The notes below the pieces were generated by a model. The model was not told the origin of the DNA and searched no databases. It worked only from the letters and a program-made list of their open reading frames with translations. A stretch of DNA of 64,000 bases, taken from the NCBI GenBank assembly GCA_963663945.1, contig OY760687.1:3534001-3598000 (forward strand), read 5' to 3'. The translations under genes were made by a program, and so were the position numbers. Below, piece by piece: positions 1 to 8,870 of the stretch (positions are counted from its first letter, which is position 1; each line of letters opens with the position of its first letter). This stretch comes from Bin87 sp963663945. Lineage in GTDB: Bacteria; Chloroflexota; Dehalococcoidia; Lucifugimonadales; UBA3495.

Positions 1-1128
1 GCGTATCTGGACGGACTTGCTGGCGATTACTACCAGGGCACTTTCCGGTTCTTCAACCCCTGCCCCGTTGAAGAGGGCGAAGACCACCACTTCTACGTGG
101 AGGTGTACGAGAACGAGGGCAAGTACCTGAAGACCACCGAGAAGGTCACCTGCGTGCTTTCACCGCGTCCCGGTCCCACGGGCCTGACGTTTGAAATCGG
201 CAGCGGTAGTCCCGGAGAAGGCGAGCTGACCTTCGAGTCGGCCCGGAACTCGGTCAGTCACGACGTTCTGTTGATTGACGCCGAAAACCGGAATATTGTG
301 CATACCGAAGTGGATGCCGAATCGCCGGTGAGTTTCAATGAAGATGACAATGTCGAGCTGAACAACGGCTGGACGTACCACATCGTGGTGGTCGCCGAAG
401 GCGCTAACGGCCAATATACGGCTGACGGCGTCAGGTCCTTCCACGTGGAATGGCTCGGTGAGCCCGAGGTGGATCTGAGCACCGACCCATCCGATGCACC
501 CGACCACACGCATCCAGTGTGCCAGACCGGCCAAGCCGACGTGATGGCATTGCTGGCCAAGTGTGACGTCAACAGGGCCCCCATGATGGTTGGCAGCATT
601 GCCGCCCAGACGGTAACGGCTGGAGAGAGCGTGACGGTTAACGTCGCGCCGAACTTCAACGACGTCGACATGGGCGACTCGCTGACCTACACGGCGACGT
701 CCGACATGATGTCGTATGCCACCGTCTCGGTGAGCGGCAGCATGGTGTCCATCACCGGCGTCGCTGCAGGTTCGGCCATGGTGACGGTGACTGCCACCGA
801 CACGCGCGGCGAGTCCGCCACGCAGACCATCGCGGTGACGGTAACGGCAGCCGAGCTCGGCGCGCCGACAGGCGTGATGGCGATTGTTGACGACAGCGAC
901 CCCGGGGTCACCAACGTGACCATCACGTGGACGGACGGCGCCAACGCCGACGGGCACGAGGTTGGACTGGTTGACCTCTCCGACTACAGCGTCCGCGACC
1001 ACCGCGTCACTGACGGAGCAACGTCGCACACGTTCACCAACGTGGCGTCCGGTCGCTACATGGCCATCGTGGTGTCCACGATGGACACGGAGTACGACTA
1101 CGACGTGGACATCGTGACCGTACCGTAA
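1..1128 (+). CDS. Secreted Ig/fibronectin-type surface protein, 5' end outside window
   Basis: The frame is open to the left edge, so the start and any signal peptide lie outside. The visible 375 residues are all beta-rich adhesive modules. A cadherin-like or bacterial Ig-like module lies around nt 580-850, with the usual 'aQTV.aGesvtvnv...F.D.d.gDsLtYtatS' pattern and a closing 'vtVTAtD..G.sat.t..VtV'. A fibronectin-III-like module lies around nt 865-1125, with 'itWtdg.naDghEv'. Such proteins are normally exported and act at the cell surface. The next two genes are also exported and lie on the same strand, so this reads as a surface-protein cluster. No enzymatic motif is visible. Confidence 0.75.
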   Translation, partial: AYLDGLAGDYYQGTFRFFNPCPVEEGEDHHFYVEVYENEGKYLKTTEKVTCVLSPRPGPTGLTFEIGSGSPGEGELTFESARNSVSHDVLLIDAENRNIVHTEVDAESPVSFNEDDNVELNNGWTYHIVVVAEGANGQYTADGVRSFHVEWLGEPEVDLSTDPSDAPDHTHPVCQTGQADVMALLAKCDVNRAPMMVGSIAAQTVTAGESVTVNVAPNFNDVDMGDSLTYTATSDMMSYATVSVSGSMVSITGVAAGSAMVTVTATDTRGESATQTIAVTVTAAELGAPTGVMAIVDDSDPGVTNVTITWTDGANADGHEVGLVDLSDYSVRDHRVTDGATSHTFTNVASGRYMAIVVSTMDTEYDYDVDIVTVP

Positions 1129-1137
1129 TTGAATTGA

Positions 1138-1177
1138 GAGGGTTCCGGGCTCGCTCCGGTGCTGCTCCGGAACCCTC
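1138..1177 (+). terminator. Hairpin after surface protein gene
   Basis: A perfect 11-bp stem (GAGGGTTCCGG at 1138-1148 with CCGGAACCCTC at 1167-1177) lies just after the stop codon of the upstream gene. There is no T-run after it, so termination is inferred. It could instead stabilise the mRNA end. Confidence 0.45.
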
Positions 1178-1221
1178 CCAATTGCGGCAGACAAAGACAA
1201 TCTCAAAGGAGATTCAGTCAA

Positions 1222-3957
1222 ATGGCTAATAAAACGAGAAAGCGCCTCTGGCCGGTGTCGCTGGTGATGGCAATCGCTGTCGTCGGCGTGGTGGCCGCAT
1301 TCCTAGTGATGGCGTCTTCCCCGACGAACACGCAGGCGCACGACGGTGCGTCCGGCAGCACCCACTGCGATGATCTGGGCTTCATCGGCAAAATCGCCCA
1401 CGACGAAGACCCTGACAACGACCACGACTGCGCGACCGGACCGTCGGCGCCGACCGACCCGACCGACCCGACGGCCGGCGACGTCAGTGTCACGTCCAGC
1501 AGCACCAGCGGCAGCGCCACTGTGGAGCTGAAGCTGACCATCAAGCTGCAGCAGGCCGTTCCCGTGGGCGGCGCCTTCGTGCTGTACCTGGAGGACGACT
1601 TCCAGGAGCCTGACTCCATATCTGCCAGCGACGTGTACTTCGTTGCGCACGACACGGCTGATGTGACAACGGGCCGCGGTTCCCGGGTGTATGCCACGCA
1701 GAATCCGGAGATCGACACCGACGATTACTTCACGCCGGACAAGGATGACATCGACATCCGCGTGTCGGTACCCGATATGTGCGCCAACAACGACGCGCAA
1801 TGCGAAGGCGCCAACGGCCTCAAGGCCAACACGACGGTCACCATGGTGATCCAGAAGAGCGCCGGCATCAAGAACCCCTCGGAAGCTGGCACCCACAGCG
1901 TGGGCGCCTCGGTGCTGGGTCCCACCGACAACGTCGGCGGCCCGATGTACGAGGGCGACAATGTCGACATCCTGAACAGCAATGGCGAGAAGATCGGAAC
2001 CGGAACTCTGAGCACCGTCGCCAAGATCGGCCTGTCCGACGTGGACAACAGCCGCGGCTACGAGATGACCGTCACCGGTTCCGGCTTCAACAACGGGACC
2101 ACCGCGGGCGTCTACGTCCTGGCCCACGCTCGCTACGAGACCGCCAAGTGGTGGGAGACCCTGGACTGTGCCGGAATGAAGGCCGCTCTGGGCAAGGCTG
2201 ATAGCGCCACCAACGAGGCCTGCTTCCACTTCGACGTTAACGACGCGAACATGAGCTACAAGCTCAGCGACCCGCTCCGCGCCCACGCCGATTTCATGGC
2301 GTTGGACGCTGCGGACCAGAAGATGTACACCGACATGGTGTTCACTCAGCACCTGTGCCGCATCATCATCGAGGATGGCACCGAGGTCGGTGGCGCGCTG
2401 GTCGGCAGCGACGACAAGGTCGCGGTGACCTTCGAGGTCACGGCGCCCACCTTCAAGCCGGGCAACGTCAACTACATCTGCATGGTGGACGGCGAGGGCC
2501 GCGCCTCCAGCACCGACGTTGAGGACTTCAAGCTGGAGCCCTCCATCAAGGTGGTTCCCAGCAGCGTGGCTTCCGGCGACACCGTCAACGTGTTCGCCCA
2601 GGACTTCTCCGCTGGCACCGGCGGCTTCGTCGAGCTGAAGATCGCCGGCCAGGTGATCTCGGGCGTCGTCGGCAGTTCCATCCGCCAGGACGGTTCCGGC
2701 GAGGCGACCTTCGATGTCCCCGGCGGGCTTGAGGGCGTGCTGCGAATTGATGCCAAGTGGGGCGACGTCAACGAGGACAGCAAGATCACCATCACCGGTG
2801 GGGATCTGAGCGTCAGCAAGACCGACGCGCTGCCCAACGAGACCCTCACCATCACCGGCAATGGCTTCGGCAGCCAGACCTGCATCCCTGCGTCCAACAT
2901 CACGCTGGACAACGTGCCGGTCATTGTGGACGAGGAATCCATATCCAGCTCCGGCGGCTGCGCTGACTCGTCCGGCGTTGAGGTTTCCAACTCCGGCCAA
3001 TTCGTGGCCACCATCATCCTGTGGCCCACCAATGGCGGTTCCAACCCGACCCTGATCCCCGGTGTTCATGAGCTGAGCGTTGAGGACAGCAAGGGCTTCG
3101 GCTCCGACGTTGACATCACCATCCCCGAGCCCACCGTCACGGTCAGCCCTGACGTGGCCGGCCCCCGGGACTACATCACCATCACCGGTGAGAACTGGCC
3201 AGTGGACAACCCGGAGAACCCCTCCTCGGTGAGCATCGAGGTGGAAGTGGATGACAATCCGGGCGCGAACCGCGCTCGCACCTACATCCTCTTCGCCGAC
3301 GCGGTGGGTCGGGTCACTCAGGAGCACCGGGTGCACCGCAACGTGGCCATCCCCAGCACCATCCAGGTGAAGATGACCCACGCGGAAGTGGCCGAGATCG
3401 GTTCCTTCGCGGTTCCGGCCTCCACCATCGAGGTCAGCCCCAGCGAGGGACAGCCCGGCGACATGCTCAGCCTGACCGCTGGGAACATGCCGGTCTACTC
3501 CGAGGTTGACTACGTGGAAATCGGCGGCACCCGCTCCAACGACCCCGGCGTCAACACCGACCGCGACGGCAACGTCACCGTCGAGGACGTGCTGATCCCC
3601 GGTCTTGACCCCGGCATCTACAGCGTTGTCATCAACGTCAAGGGCACCATCGCCATTGGCGAGGTCAACGTCCTGGCCGAGTCCTCGGCCGCTGGCGCTC
3701 CGGCTGAGCTCCCCGGAGCCGCGGAGAACCTGGGTGACAGCCTGGTTGCCATCTTCCACTTCGACGACGTGGGCAAGACCTGGTCGTTCTACGACCCGCG
3801 CCCCGAGTTCGCCGATCTCAACACCCTGACCGAAATGGTCAACGGTGAGGCCTACTGGATCCTGGTCAGCGAGACCGTGGAAGACGTGGTCCTGAACAAC
3901 AAGGTCCGCAGTCTCACCTGCCGTGGCGACGACTGCTGGAACCTGGAGGTCTGGTAG
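1222..3957 (+). CDS. Large secreted repeat-domain surface protein (911 aa)
   Basis: I chose the ATG at 1222 because AAGGAGAT sits just upstream and the protein then begins with a classical signal sequence: a basic N-terminus, then a hydrophobic stretch at about residues 10-32. The mature part is acidic and built from repeated beta-sandwich units. In the second half, several units open with a pattern like 'v.vSps.g.pgd.itItG.n', typical of IPT/TIG-like or Ig-like surface modules (roughly nt 2530-3690). The C-terminal ~80 residues form a separate Trp- and Cys-containing module ('HFDDvgktWsFYDPRP', then paired Cys in 'LTCRGDDCWNLEVW'). A role as an S-layer or cell-surface component is inferred. 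No catalytic motif is visible. Confidence 0.75.
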   Translation: MANKTRKRLWPVSLVMAIAVVGVVAAFLVMASSPTNTQAHDGASGSTHCDDLGFIGKIAHDEDPDNDHDCATGPSAPTDPTDPTAGDVSVTSSSTSGSATVELKLTIKLQQAVPVGGAFVLYLEDDFQEPDSISASDVYFVAHDTADVTTGRGSRVYATQNPEIDTDDYFTPDKDDIDIRVSVPDMCANNDAQCEGANGLKANTTVTMVIQKSAGIKNPSEAGTHSVGASVLGPTDNVGGPMYEGDNVDILNSNGEKIGTGTLSTVAKIGLSDVDNSRGYEMTVTGSGFNNGTTAGVYVLAHARYETAKWWETLDCAGMKAALGKADSATNEACFHFDVNDANMSYKLSDPLRAHADFMALDAADQKMYTDMVFTQHLCRIIIEDGTEVGGALVGSDDKVAVTFEVTAPTFKPGNVNYICMVDGEGRASSTDVEDFKLEPSIKVVPSSVASGDTVNVFAQDFSAGTGGFVELKIAGQVISGVVGSSIRQDGSGEATFDVPGGLEGVLRIDAKWGDVNEDSKITITGGDLSVSKTDALPNETLTITGNGFGSQTCIPASNITLDNVPVIVDEESISSSGGCADSSGVEVSNSGQFVATIILWPTNGGSNPTLIPGVHELSVEDSKGFGSDVDITIPEPTVTVSPDVAGPRDYITITGENWPVDNPENPSSVSIEVEVDDNPGANRARTYILFADAVGRVTQEHRVHRNVAIPSTIQVKMTHAEVAEIGSFAVPASTIEVSPSEGQPGDMLSLTAGNMPVYSEVDYVEIGGTRSNDPGVNTDRDGNVTVEDVLIPGLDPGIYSVVINVKGTIAIGEVNVLAESSAAGAPAELPGAAENLGDSLVAIFHFDDVGKTWSFYDPRPEFADLNTLTEMVNGEAYWILVSETVEDVVLNNKVRSLTCRGDDCWNLEVW

Positions 3958-4077
3958 GCCGTCGTCCCCGAAAGGGAGCGACAGTCAACCGACTGAATGA
4001 GTGTCCAGTAAAGCGCCCCTGCCTCCGTGGCTCGCGCTGCGGGGGCGGGGGGACCACTCCAAGCAGGAGCAAATGAG

Positions 4078-4758
4078 ATGAAGAGAATTGGAGCGATGGC
4101 GGCGGTGGCGTTGATTGCCCTGCTGATCGCATTGCCCCTGGGCCTCGTTGCGGCTCAGGGAGATGCGCCACGGGCCAACGTGCCGCCCGCCTTCATATTC
4201 GGCAACGCGATGGCCGACGGCCTTCCCGTGCCCGAAGGGACGATGATCGTCGCCATGGCTGGCGACGAGAAGATCGGTTCCGCCATGGCCATGCAGGGCG
4301 GCGGCTTCGAGCTGCAACTCATGCAGCCCAAGATGATGGACGAAATGGTCACCTTCATGATCGGTGAGCGCATGGTGAGCTATGAGTACACCTGGATGAG
4401 CGGTGACCGCATGATCATGGACCTGTCCGCCGACCTGGCTGGTCAGGATGGGGCCATGGGTCCCACCGGACCTGCTGGCGCGGCTGGGCCTCCGGGCGTC
4501 CCCGGACCCTCTGGCGCTGACGGCGCTGACGGCCGCGATGGTCGCGACGGAGCCGCTGGCGCAGGTGGACCTCCGGGTCCGCAGGGCGAGCAGGGCATCG
4601 CCGGACCTCCGGGCCCTCCGGGTCCCCAGGGTCCCGCCGGTAGCATCGGCCCGTCCGGTTCCGCCGGTTCCATGGGCATCATCGCGCTGATCGTGGCCAT
4701 CGTGGCCGTGATAATCGCGATCGCGGCCATCGTCATGGGACGACGCACCACCGCGTAG
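4078..4758 (+). CDS. Collagen-like membrane-anchored surface protein
   Basis: The start at 4078 is set by AGGAG at 4065-4069 and by the signal peptide that follows (residues 1-27, 'alIALLIALPLGLVAAQ'). Residues 28-120 form a compact Met-rich beta domain. Residues 122-199 are 26 consecutive Gly-X-Y triplets with many GPP and GPQ, the hallmark of a collagen triple helix. Residues 201-220 are one hydrophobic span ending in GRRTTA, so the protein is probably anchored in the membrane by its C-terminus with the trimeric collagen rod outside. The beta domain resembles the extracellular domain of the next gene (4991-5689). A role in the cell envelope or in attachment is inferred. Confidence 0.85.
   Translation: MKRIGAMAAVALIALLIALPLGLVAAQGDAPRANVPPAFIFGNAMADGLPVPEGTMIVAMAGDEKIGSAMAMQGGGFELQLMQPKMMDEMVTFMIGERMVSYEYTWMSGDRMIMDLSADLAGQDGAMGPTGPAGAAGPPGVPGPSGADGADGRDGRDGAAGAGGPPGPQGEQGIAGPPGPPGPQGPAGSIGPSGSAGSMGIIALIVAIVAVIIAIAAIVMGRRTTA
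4441..4674 (+). repeat. Collagen Gly-X-Y repeat tract (26 triplets)
   Basis: This stretch encodes 26 uninterrupted Gly-X-Y triplets, beginning GQD-GAM-GPT-GPA and ending GPS-GSA-GSM. Proline is common at X and Y, and charged D, R, E residues are interspersed. The codons are not identical from unit to unit, so the repeat is maintained at the protein level and is not a simple DNA microsatellite. Confidence 0.9.
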
Positions 4759-4817
4759 TCCCTGGACAAACCCCCGGATCAGGATCGCCCGCGCGGCGGT
4801 CCACGATCGGAAAGCAA

Positions 4818-4846
4818 GCCCCCGTCGGAAACGGCGGGGGCCTTTT
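4818..4846 (+). terminator. Rho-independent terminator after collagen-like gene
   Basis: A 10-bp GC-rich stem (4818-4827 with 4832-4841) is closed by a GAAA tetraloop and followed by CTTTT. The placement and orientation fit termination of the collagen-like gene. Confidence 0.85.
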
Positions 4847-4990
4847 GTTATCAAAAAATTGTTCAAAAACGCGCGCCCTTGCCGATGTCGGTTGCCTGCC
4901 ATGCCGGTTAGGATTGTTCATCCTCTATACAAGACTGGTGACGAGTCGATAAACGACCGATAACTGATGCTGACCAACGGGAGCACGGAC

Positions 4991-5689
4991 ATGAAACGCA
5001 ACAACCCACGCCGCCCCCGAATCGCGCGGCGGACGATTCTTACGCTGGCCGCGGCCTCGATGCTGCTGGGTTCCATGCTGGCCGCCCTGGGCGCGGGACC
5101 CGACGACACCACGCAGGCCACGGCGTCCAGCACGGGCGGGCAGTGGCAGGTGTTCGAAGGGCACGCCTTTGCCGACAGCCGGATCGTACCGTCTGGGGTC
5201 TCCATGGTGGCCTGCCTCGGCGGCTGCGAGGACGGATACGTCAGCGAATCAGTGGCCATCGGCCAGGACGGGCGCTACAGCGCGCTGCGGGTGGATCCCG
5301 GCGGCGCGGATCGCAGCGCCCTGCCCGACGCGGACGTCATCACCTTCTGGCTCGTGGGCCACGACGATCAGGTGTCCGCCGTGCAGTCGTGGCTGTTCAC
5401 CGGCGACGGCCGGACTCGCGAGCTGCACCTGAGCTTCCACAAGCTGCCGGTGCCCGCGCGCGGCGTTACGACATCAGGCGACTACCGGGGCACGGTGACC
5501 ACCGACCTGACGGTGCCCGACGCTGGAGAGCTGGGCCTGGCTCCGGCGCACACCCCGCGCAGCTACGTCAACTCCTGGTCCTACGCCGGCGTGCCGGTTC
5601 TGCCGGGCATGACGATCCTGGTCGGGATGCTGATCGCCATCATCGGCGTGGCGGTGCTGGTTCACCGGAATCGCCTCACCTGGCGGTAA
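4991..5689 (+). CDS. Membrane-anchored exported protein, sister of the collagen-like protein
   Basis: The ATG at 4991 is preferred over 4967 because GGGAG lies 7 nt upstream. The 232-residue product has an Arg-rich N-terminus and a hydrophobic export signal ('RRTILTLAAASMLLGSMLAA'), an extracellular domain of about 150 residues, and a C-terminal membrane span ('GMTILVGMLIAIIGVAVLV') ending in basic residues. The extracellular domain shares a pattern with the collagen-like neighbour: F-x-G-x-A-x-A-D, V-P-x-G, MVA..G, a dG.y.l repeat and VTFWLVGHD. The two therefore look like paralogous domains, one with and one without a collagen stalk. Function unknown. Confidence 0.7.
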   Translation: MKRNNPRRPRIARRTILTLAAASMLLGSMLAALGAGPDDTTQATASSTGGQWQVFEGHAFADSRIVPSGVSMVACLGGCEDGYVSESVAIGQDGRYSALRVDPGGADRSALPDADVITFWLVGHDDQVSAVQSWLFTGDGRTRELHLSFHKLPVPARGVTTSGDYRGTVTTDLTVPDAGELGLAPAHTPRSYVNSWSYAGVPVLPGMTILVGMLIAIIGVAVLVHRNRLTWR

Positions 5690-5702
5690 GGCGGCGCGAC
5701 CG

Positions 5703-6953
5703 CTACTCTTCGTCCAGGCCAGGTACCGGGAACTGCCGGCTGAGGTTTCGCACCTCTTCGCCGATGGCTGACATCGCTGCCTCATCGCCGATGCTGCCGA
5801 GCGTCCGCACGATGAGCCTGGCCACCTGGCGCGTGTCCTCCTCGCCCATCCCTCTGCTGGTGATTGCAGGAGTGCCCAGGCGCAAACCCGACGCGGTGCG
5901 CGGCGGCAACTGGTCGTAGGGGATCGCGTTCTTGTTGGCGACGATGTTCACCGACTCCAGGGCGCGCTCCGCCTGACGGCCGGTGATGCCCAGCGGCGTC
6001 AGGTCCACGAGCATCAGGTGATTATCGGTTCCCCCGGCCACCAGCCGGACACCGGCCTCGGATAGTTCCTGTGCCATCACCTGCGCGTTGGCCACCACCT
6101 GGTGGGCATAGCGGGAGAAGTCCGGCTGCAGGGCCTCGCCGAAGCAGACGGCCTTGGCGGCAATGACGTGCATGAAGGGGCCGCCCTGCATGAATGGGAA
6201 CACCGCGAAGTCGATCTTGCGGGCCAGATCGGCCTCGGCCAGGACCATACCGCCGCGAGGACCGCGCAGGGTCTTCTGGGTGGTCGAAGTCACGATCTGC
6301 GCGTGAGGGAACGGGGAGGGGTGCGCGCCCCCGGCGATCAGGCCGGAGATGTGCGCCATGTCCACCATCAGCAGCGCTCCCACGGAATCCGCAATGGCAC
6401 GGAAGCGGGGAAAGTCCAAAACCCGGGAATAGCTGCTGCAACCCGCCACGATCAGCTTGGGATTGTGTTCCCTGGCCAACCGTTCCACCTGGTCATAGTC
6501 GACGGTCTCGGTTTCCCGGTCCACGCCGTAGGGAATGAAGTTGTACAGCTTGCCGGAAAAGTTGACGTTGGCTCCATGGGTCAGGTGCCCGCCCATGTCC
6601 AGCTGCATGCCAAGTACCGTGTCGCCAGGCTCCAGGACAGCGAAGTAGGCGGCCATGTTGGCCTGCGCGCCGCTGTGGGCCTGCACGTTGGCGTGTTCTG
6701 CTCCGAAGAGCTCTTTGACCCGGTCTATGGCCAGGGTTTCTACCACGTCAACGAATTCGCAACCGCCGTAATAGCGCCGGCCGGGATAGCCCTCGGCGTA
6801 CTTGTTGTTCATCAACTGCGCCTGCGCTTCCAGTACCGCCTTGCTCGCGTAGTTCTCCGACGCGATCAGCACAATGGAATCGCGCTGGCGGTGGTTTTCG
6901 CTGTCAATGGCGGCGGCGACGGCGGGGTCTATACGGTCTAGCAACGTGGTCAT
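5703..6953 (-). CDS. glyA: Serine hydroxymethyltransferase
   Basis: This is the PLP enzyme that interconverts serine and glycine while charging tetrahydrofolate with a one-carbon unit, in the cytosol. The 416-residue length is normal. Family motifs are visible: 'IVLIASENYAS' near the N-terminus, 'NKYAEGYPGRRYYGG', 'HLTHG', and the PLP-lysine segment 'TSTTQKTLRGPRGG'. An AGGAG lies 10 nt before the ATG. The gene is monocistronic and converges on the preceding surface-protein gene with only 13 bp between them. A TATGAT sequence upstream could be a -10 element, but I see no good -35. Confidence 0.97.
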   Translation of the reverse strand: MTTLLDRIDPAVAAAIDSENHRQRDSIVLIASENYASKAVLEAQAQLMNNKYAEGYPGRRYYGGCEFVDVVETLAIDRVKELFGAEHANVQAHSGAQANMAAYFAVLEPGDTVLGMQLDMGGHLTHGANVNFSGKLYNFIPYGVDRETETVDYDQVERLAREHNPKLIVAGCSSYSRVLDFPRFRAIADSVGALLMVDMAHISGLIAGGAHPSPFPHAQIVTSTTQKTLRGPRGGMVLAEADLARKIDFAVFPFMQGGPFMHVIAAKAVCFGEALQPDFSRYAHQVVANAQVMAQELSEAGVRLVAGGTDNHLMLVDLTPLGITGRQAERALESVNIVANKNAIPYDQLPPRTASGLRLGTPAITSRGMGEEDTRQVARLIVRTLGSIGDEAAMSAIGEEVRNLSRQFPVPGLDEE

Positions 6954-7140
6954 ACCTGGGTGGCTCCTGAATTGGGTTCGTCGTATCGGCGTCGAATTTC
7001 GTATTTACATCATAACAAATCGGAAATGACCGGCCTTTGTCCCGCGGCGCTTGGCTCGATAGGTCGACCTGACGGACGTGCGCGGTGTCTTCAGTGGTTG
7101 ACGGTGCAGCGTCGCGGTCGCCGCAAAGGCTCGGTTGGCT

Positions 7141-7272
7141 CACGCATACCCAGTTTGTCATCGCCAGGAGCGCAGCGACGTGGCGATCGCGTTGTTGCAA
7201 GAGACCCCGGTTGCCGTCACGCGATTGCCACCCTTCGCTCGCAATGACGTTTCGAGTGAAACTGGGTACGGT
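7141..7272. repeat. MITE-like dispersed repeat, copy 1
   Basis: About 130 bp bounded by inverted TACCCAGTTT / AAACTGGGTA, with inner inverted segments of the type GTCATCGC.AGGAGCG and CTTCGCTCGCAATGAC. A second copy with the same start, end and internal order occurs at 22289-22416. It carries no gene, and the palindromic design suggests a short non-autonomous element. Confidence 0.75.
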
Positions 7273-7640
7273 CGAGCTTGGTGAGGCTCTGGCTGCGGGC
7301 GTCGGACCAAGGTCGGTCCCTGACGTGTCGGTGGGCGCCGGCGACAGTGATGCATTGGGTTCGTTGGTCGCAACGGGAGGAAGCGGCGGCGTTGACAGTG
7401 TTTGACAGGGTCGGACGCCGGGACGGTGTCGTCGTTCGGCGGTAACAGCCACGCCTCGATCCGGCCCGCCGGTTCCCGATGGTTTGGCTGGTGGCGACTG
7501 CGATGCGGGAACCCTCATCCGGCCGGCCCGCCGAGCCGCCGCCATCCGCCACCTAAGTGGTAACGGCCTGTCCCAGTCCCGTTTCGACGACGCGTTGGGC
7601 CACCGGGTCCTGGTTTGGCTACTATAGACCGGACGTGAGA

Positions 7641-7673
7641 AGACCCGGCTAGCGCAACGCGCCAACCGGGTCT
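7641..7673. other. Long hairpin in the glyA upstream gap
   Basis: AGACCCGG (7641-7648) pairs with CCGGGTCT (7666-7673), with a further GCGC/GCGC stem inside. No T-run follows on either strand, so I do not call it a terminator. Confidence 0.4.
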
Positions 7674-7763
7674 GCCGGGTTCTCTGTCGCCCATCCGTAT
7701 GGACCGGTTCGGGGATGTCACATAGGCTTCCGCGTTTGTGATCTCTGATCTGCGCCAGCGACG

Positions 7764-8783
7764 CTACAGCACGTGGTATAGCAGCAGGTGGTCCCGCAAC
7801 ACATCGGCCGCGAAGTCGTTGTTCACGTCCCGGAGCACCGAGTGGATGTGGTTCGCCCCATCCTGCCGGTTGTCGTACTCCACCACGAAGTCGCCGCCGT
7901 GCAGCCGGTAGTAGTGGGGCTGTCCGCGGTCAACCGGGCCGCCCCAGGCCAGGTGGATCTTCTCGAGACCGCCCTCGCGCAGGGCGGTCAGCTTGTCCTC
8001 CGCCAGATCGGCGCGGATCCGGTTCACGTACTCGCTGGCCAACGCCATCAGCATCTCCCGCTGCGTGCCGGACATGGCGGTGGCCGACAGGCCCTCCTCC
8101 TTGGGCAATGACGCCTTGGAGGAGTTGAAGGTGATGATGTCGGCGGGCGCCTCATCGTATATGATCGCCTTGCTCTGTTGGCCGGCGTCCAGGCTCTCCA
8201 TCAACTCCAGCGCGATGTCCTGGCTGCCGCTCAGGATGCGCAGGCCCTGCTTCGGGCCCTTGCGCACCTCGGCGGGATTTGCGCCGAAGAAGAACGGCGT
8301 AACGGACAGGACCCGGTCGCCCCACACGCTGTAGTGCAGCGAGACGTGGTGACCTTCCACACGCCAGCCCCACGGCTCGGCGTCGCTGGCGGGATCGCCG
8401 AAGATGGTCCAGGCGTACCACAGCGTGTCCCTGAGGAACGTCACGTGGCCCGCCTCCTTTTCCAGCGGACCCAGCACGTCCTCATGCTCAATGATCAACT
8501 GGGCCTGCCGGTTGGAGTCCTCGGTCAGGCCGGTGGCCATCAGCGCGTAGGCCAACCCGCGCTGCTCCTCGTTCATGTCCCGAAGCATCAGTCCATGCCG
8601 GTTCATCGGCGGGTAGTACCAGAAAATCCGCTCGCCGTCATGATAGCTGTAGGTGATGGCGGCCTTCTGCGAGGCATCAAGGCTGTTCAGCAACGCCAGG
8701 GCCGCGCCGCGCATCTCGGATGCTGCCTGCGGATGCGTGTGGGGATGATCTTGGTCATGGTCATGGGTGTGGGCGGTGGTCAT
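7764..8783 (-). CDS. DUF3500 family protein with His-rich N-terminus
   Basis: The ATG at 8783 is chosen because GGAGG lies 10 nt upstream; a longer TTG start would place that site inside the gene. The 339-residue product begins with a His/Asp-rich segment (HTHDHDQDHPHTH), a likely metal-binding tail. The rest follows the DUF3500 pattern: 'YsyhDgeRifWyYpPmnRhGL', 'dp.s..pWGWR.eGHHvSLhysvwgd.vl..TPFFFGanPAEV' and a late 'HYYRLHGgdFvVEYDN.QdgANHIHSVLRD'. The function of this family is not established. It stands alone between glyA and the molybdenum hydroxylase genes. Confidence 0.85.
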   Translation of the reverse strand: MTTAHTHDHDQDHPHTHPQAASEMRGAALALLNSLDASQKAAITYSYHDGERIFWYYPPMNRHGLMLRDMNEEQRGLAYALMATGLTEDSNRQAQLIIEHEDVLGPLEKEAGHVTFLRDTLWYAWTIFGDPASDAEPWGWRVEGHHVSLHYSVWGDRVLSVTPFFFGANPAEVRKGPKQGLRILSGSQDIALELMESLDAGQQSKAIIYDEAPADIITFNSSKASLPKEEGLSATAMSGTQREMLMALASEYVNRIRADLAEDKLTALREGGLEKIHLAWGGPVDRGQPHYYRLHGGDFVVEYDNRQDGANHIHSVLRDVNNDFAADVLRDHLLLYHVL

Positions 8784-8870
8784 ATCGGTGTTTCCTCCGT
8801 GCAACGTCGCGGCCGGCCATATCCCGACCGACCGGGCGAAGTGTATGCGTGCCCGTTCGGGAGAGTCAAA

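Larger units (their letters stand above)
6954..7763. other. 810-bp intergenic region without a supported gene
   Basis: Short open frames exist here, but none has coding-like composition or a recognisable domain. The region holds a MITE-like repeat (about 7141-7272) and a hairpin with 8-bp perfect outer arms (7641-7648 with 7666-7673). It also presumably holds the glyA promoter on its left side. Confidence 0.6.

Noticed and set aside
1303..3759. Very long open frame on the minus strand opposite the 911-residue surface protein
   Set aside because: High GC creates long antisense frames. The product has low-complexity Val/Gly/His/Asp composition and no domain, while the plus strand has a signal peptide, ribosome site and recognisable modules.
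4441..4674. CRISPR-like or microsatellite repeat
   Set aside because: The repetition is in protein Gly-X-Y triplets with varying codons; there are no constant repeats with unique spacers. I saw no CRISPR array anywhere in the window.
6960..7665. Several small open frames upstream of glyA on both strands
   Set aside because: They run through a palindromic repeat, lack ribosome sites and show no conserved pattern.
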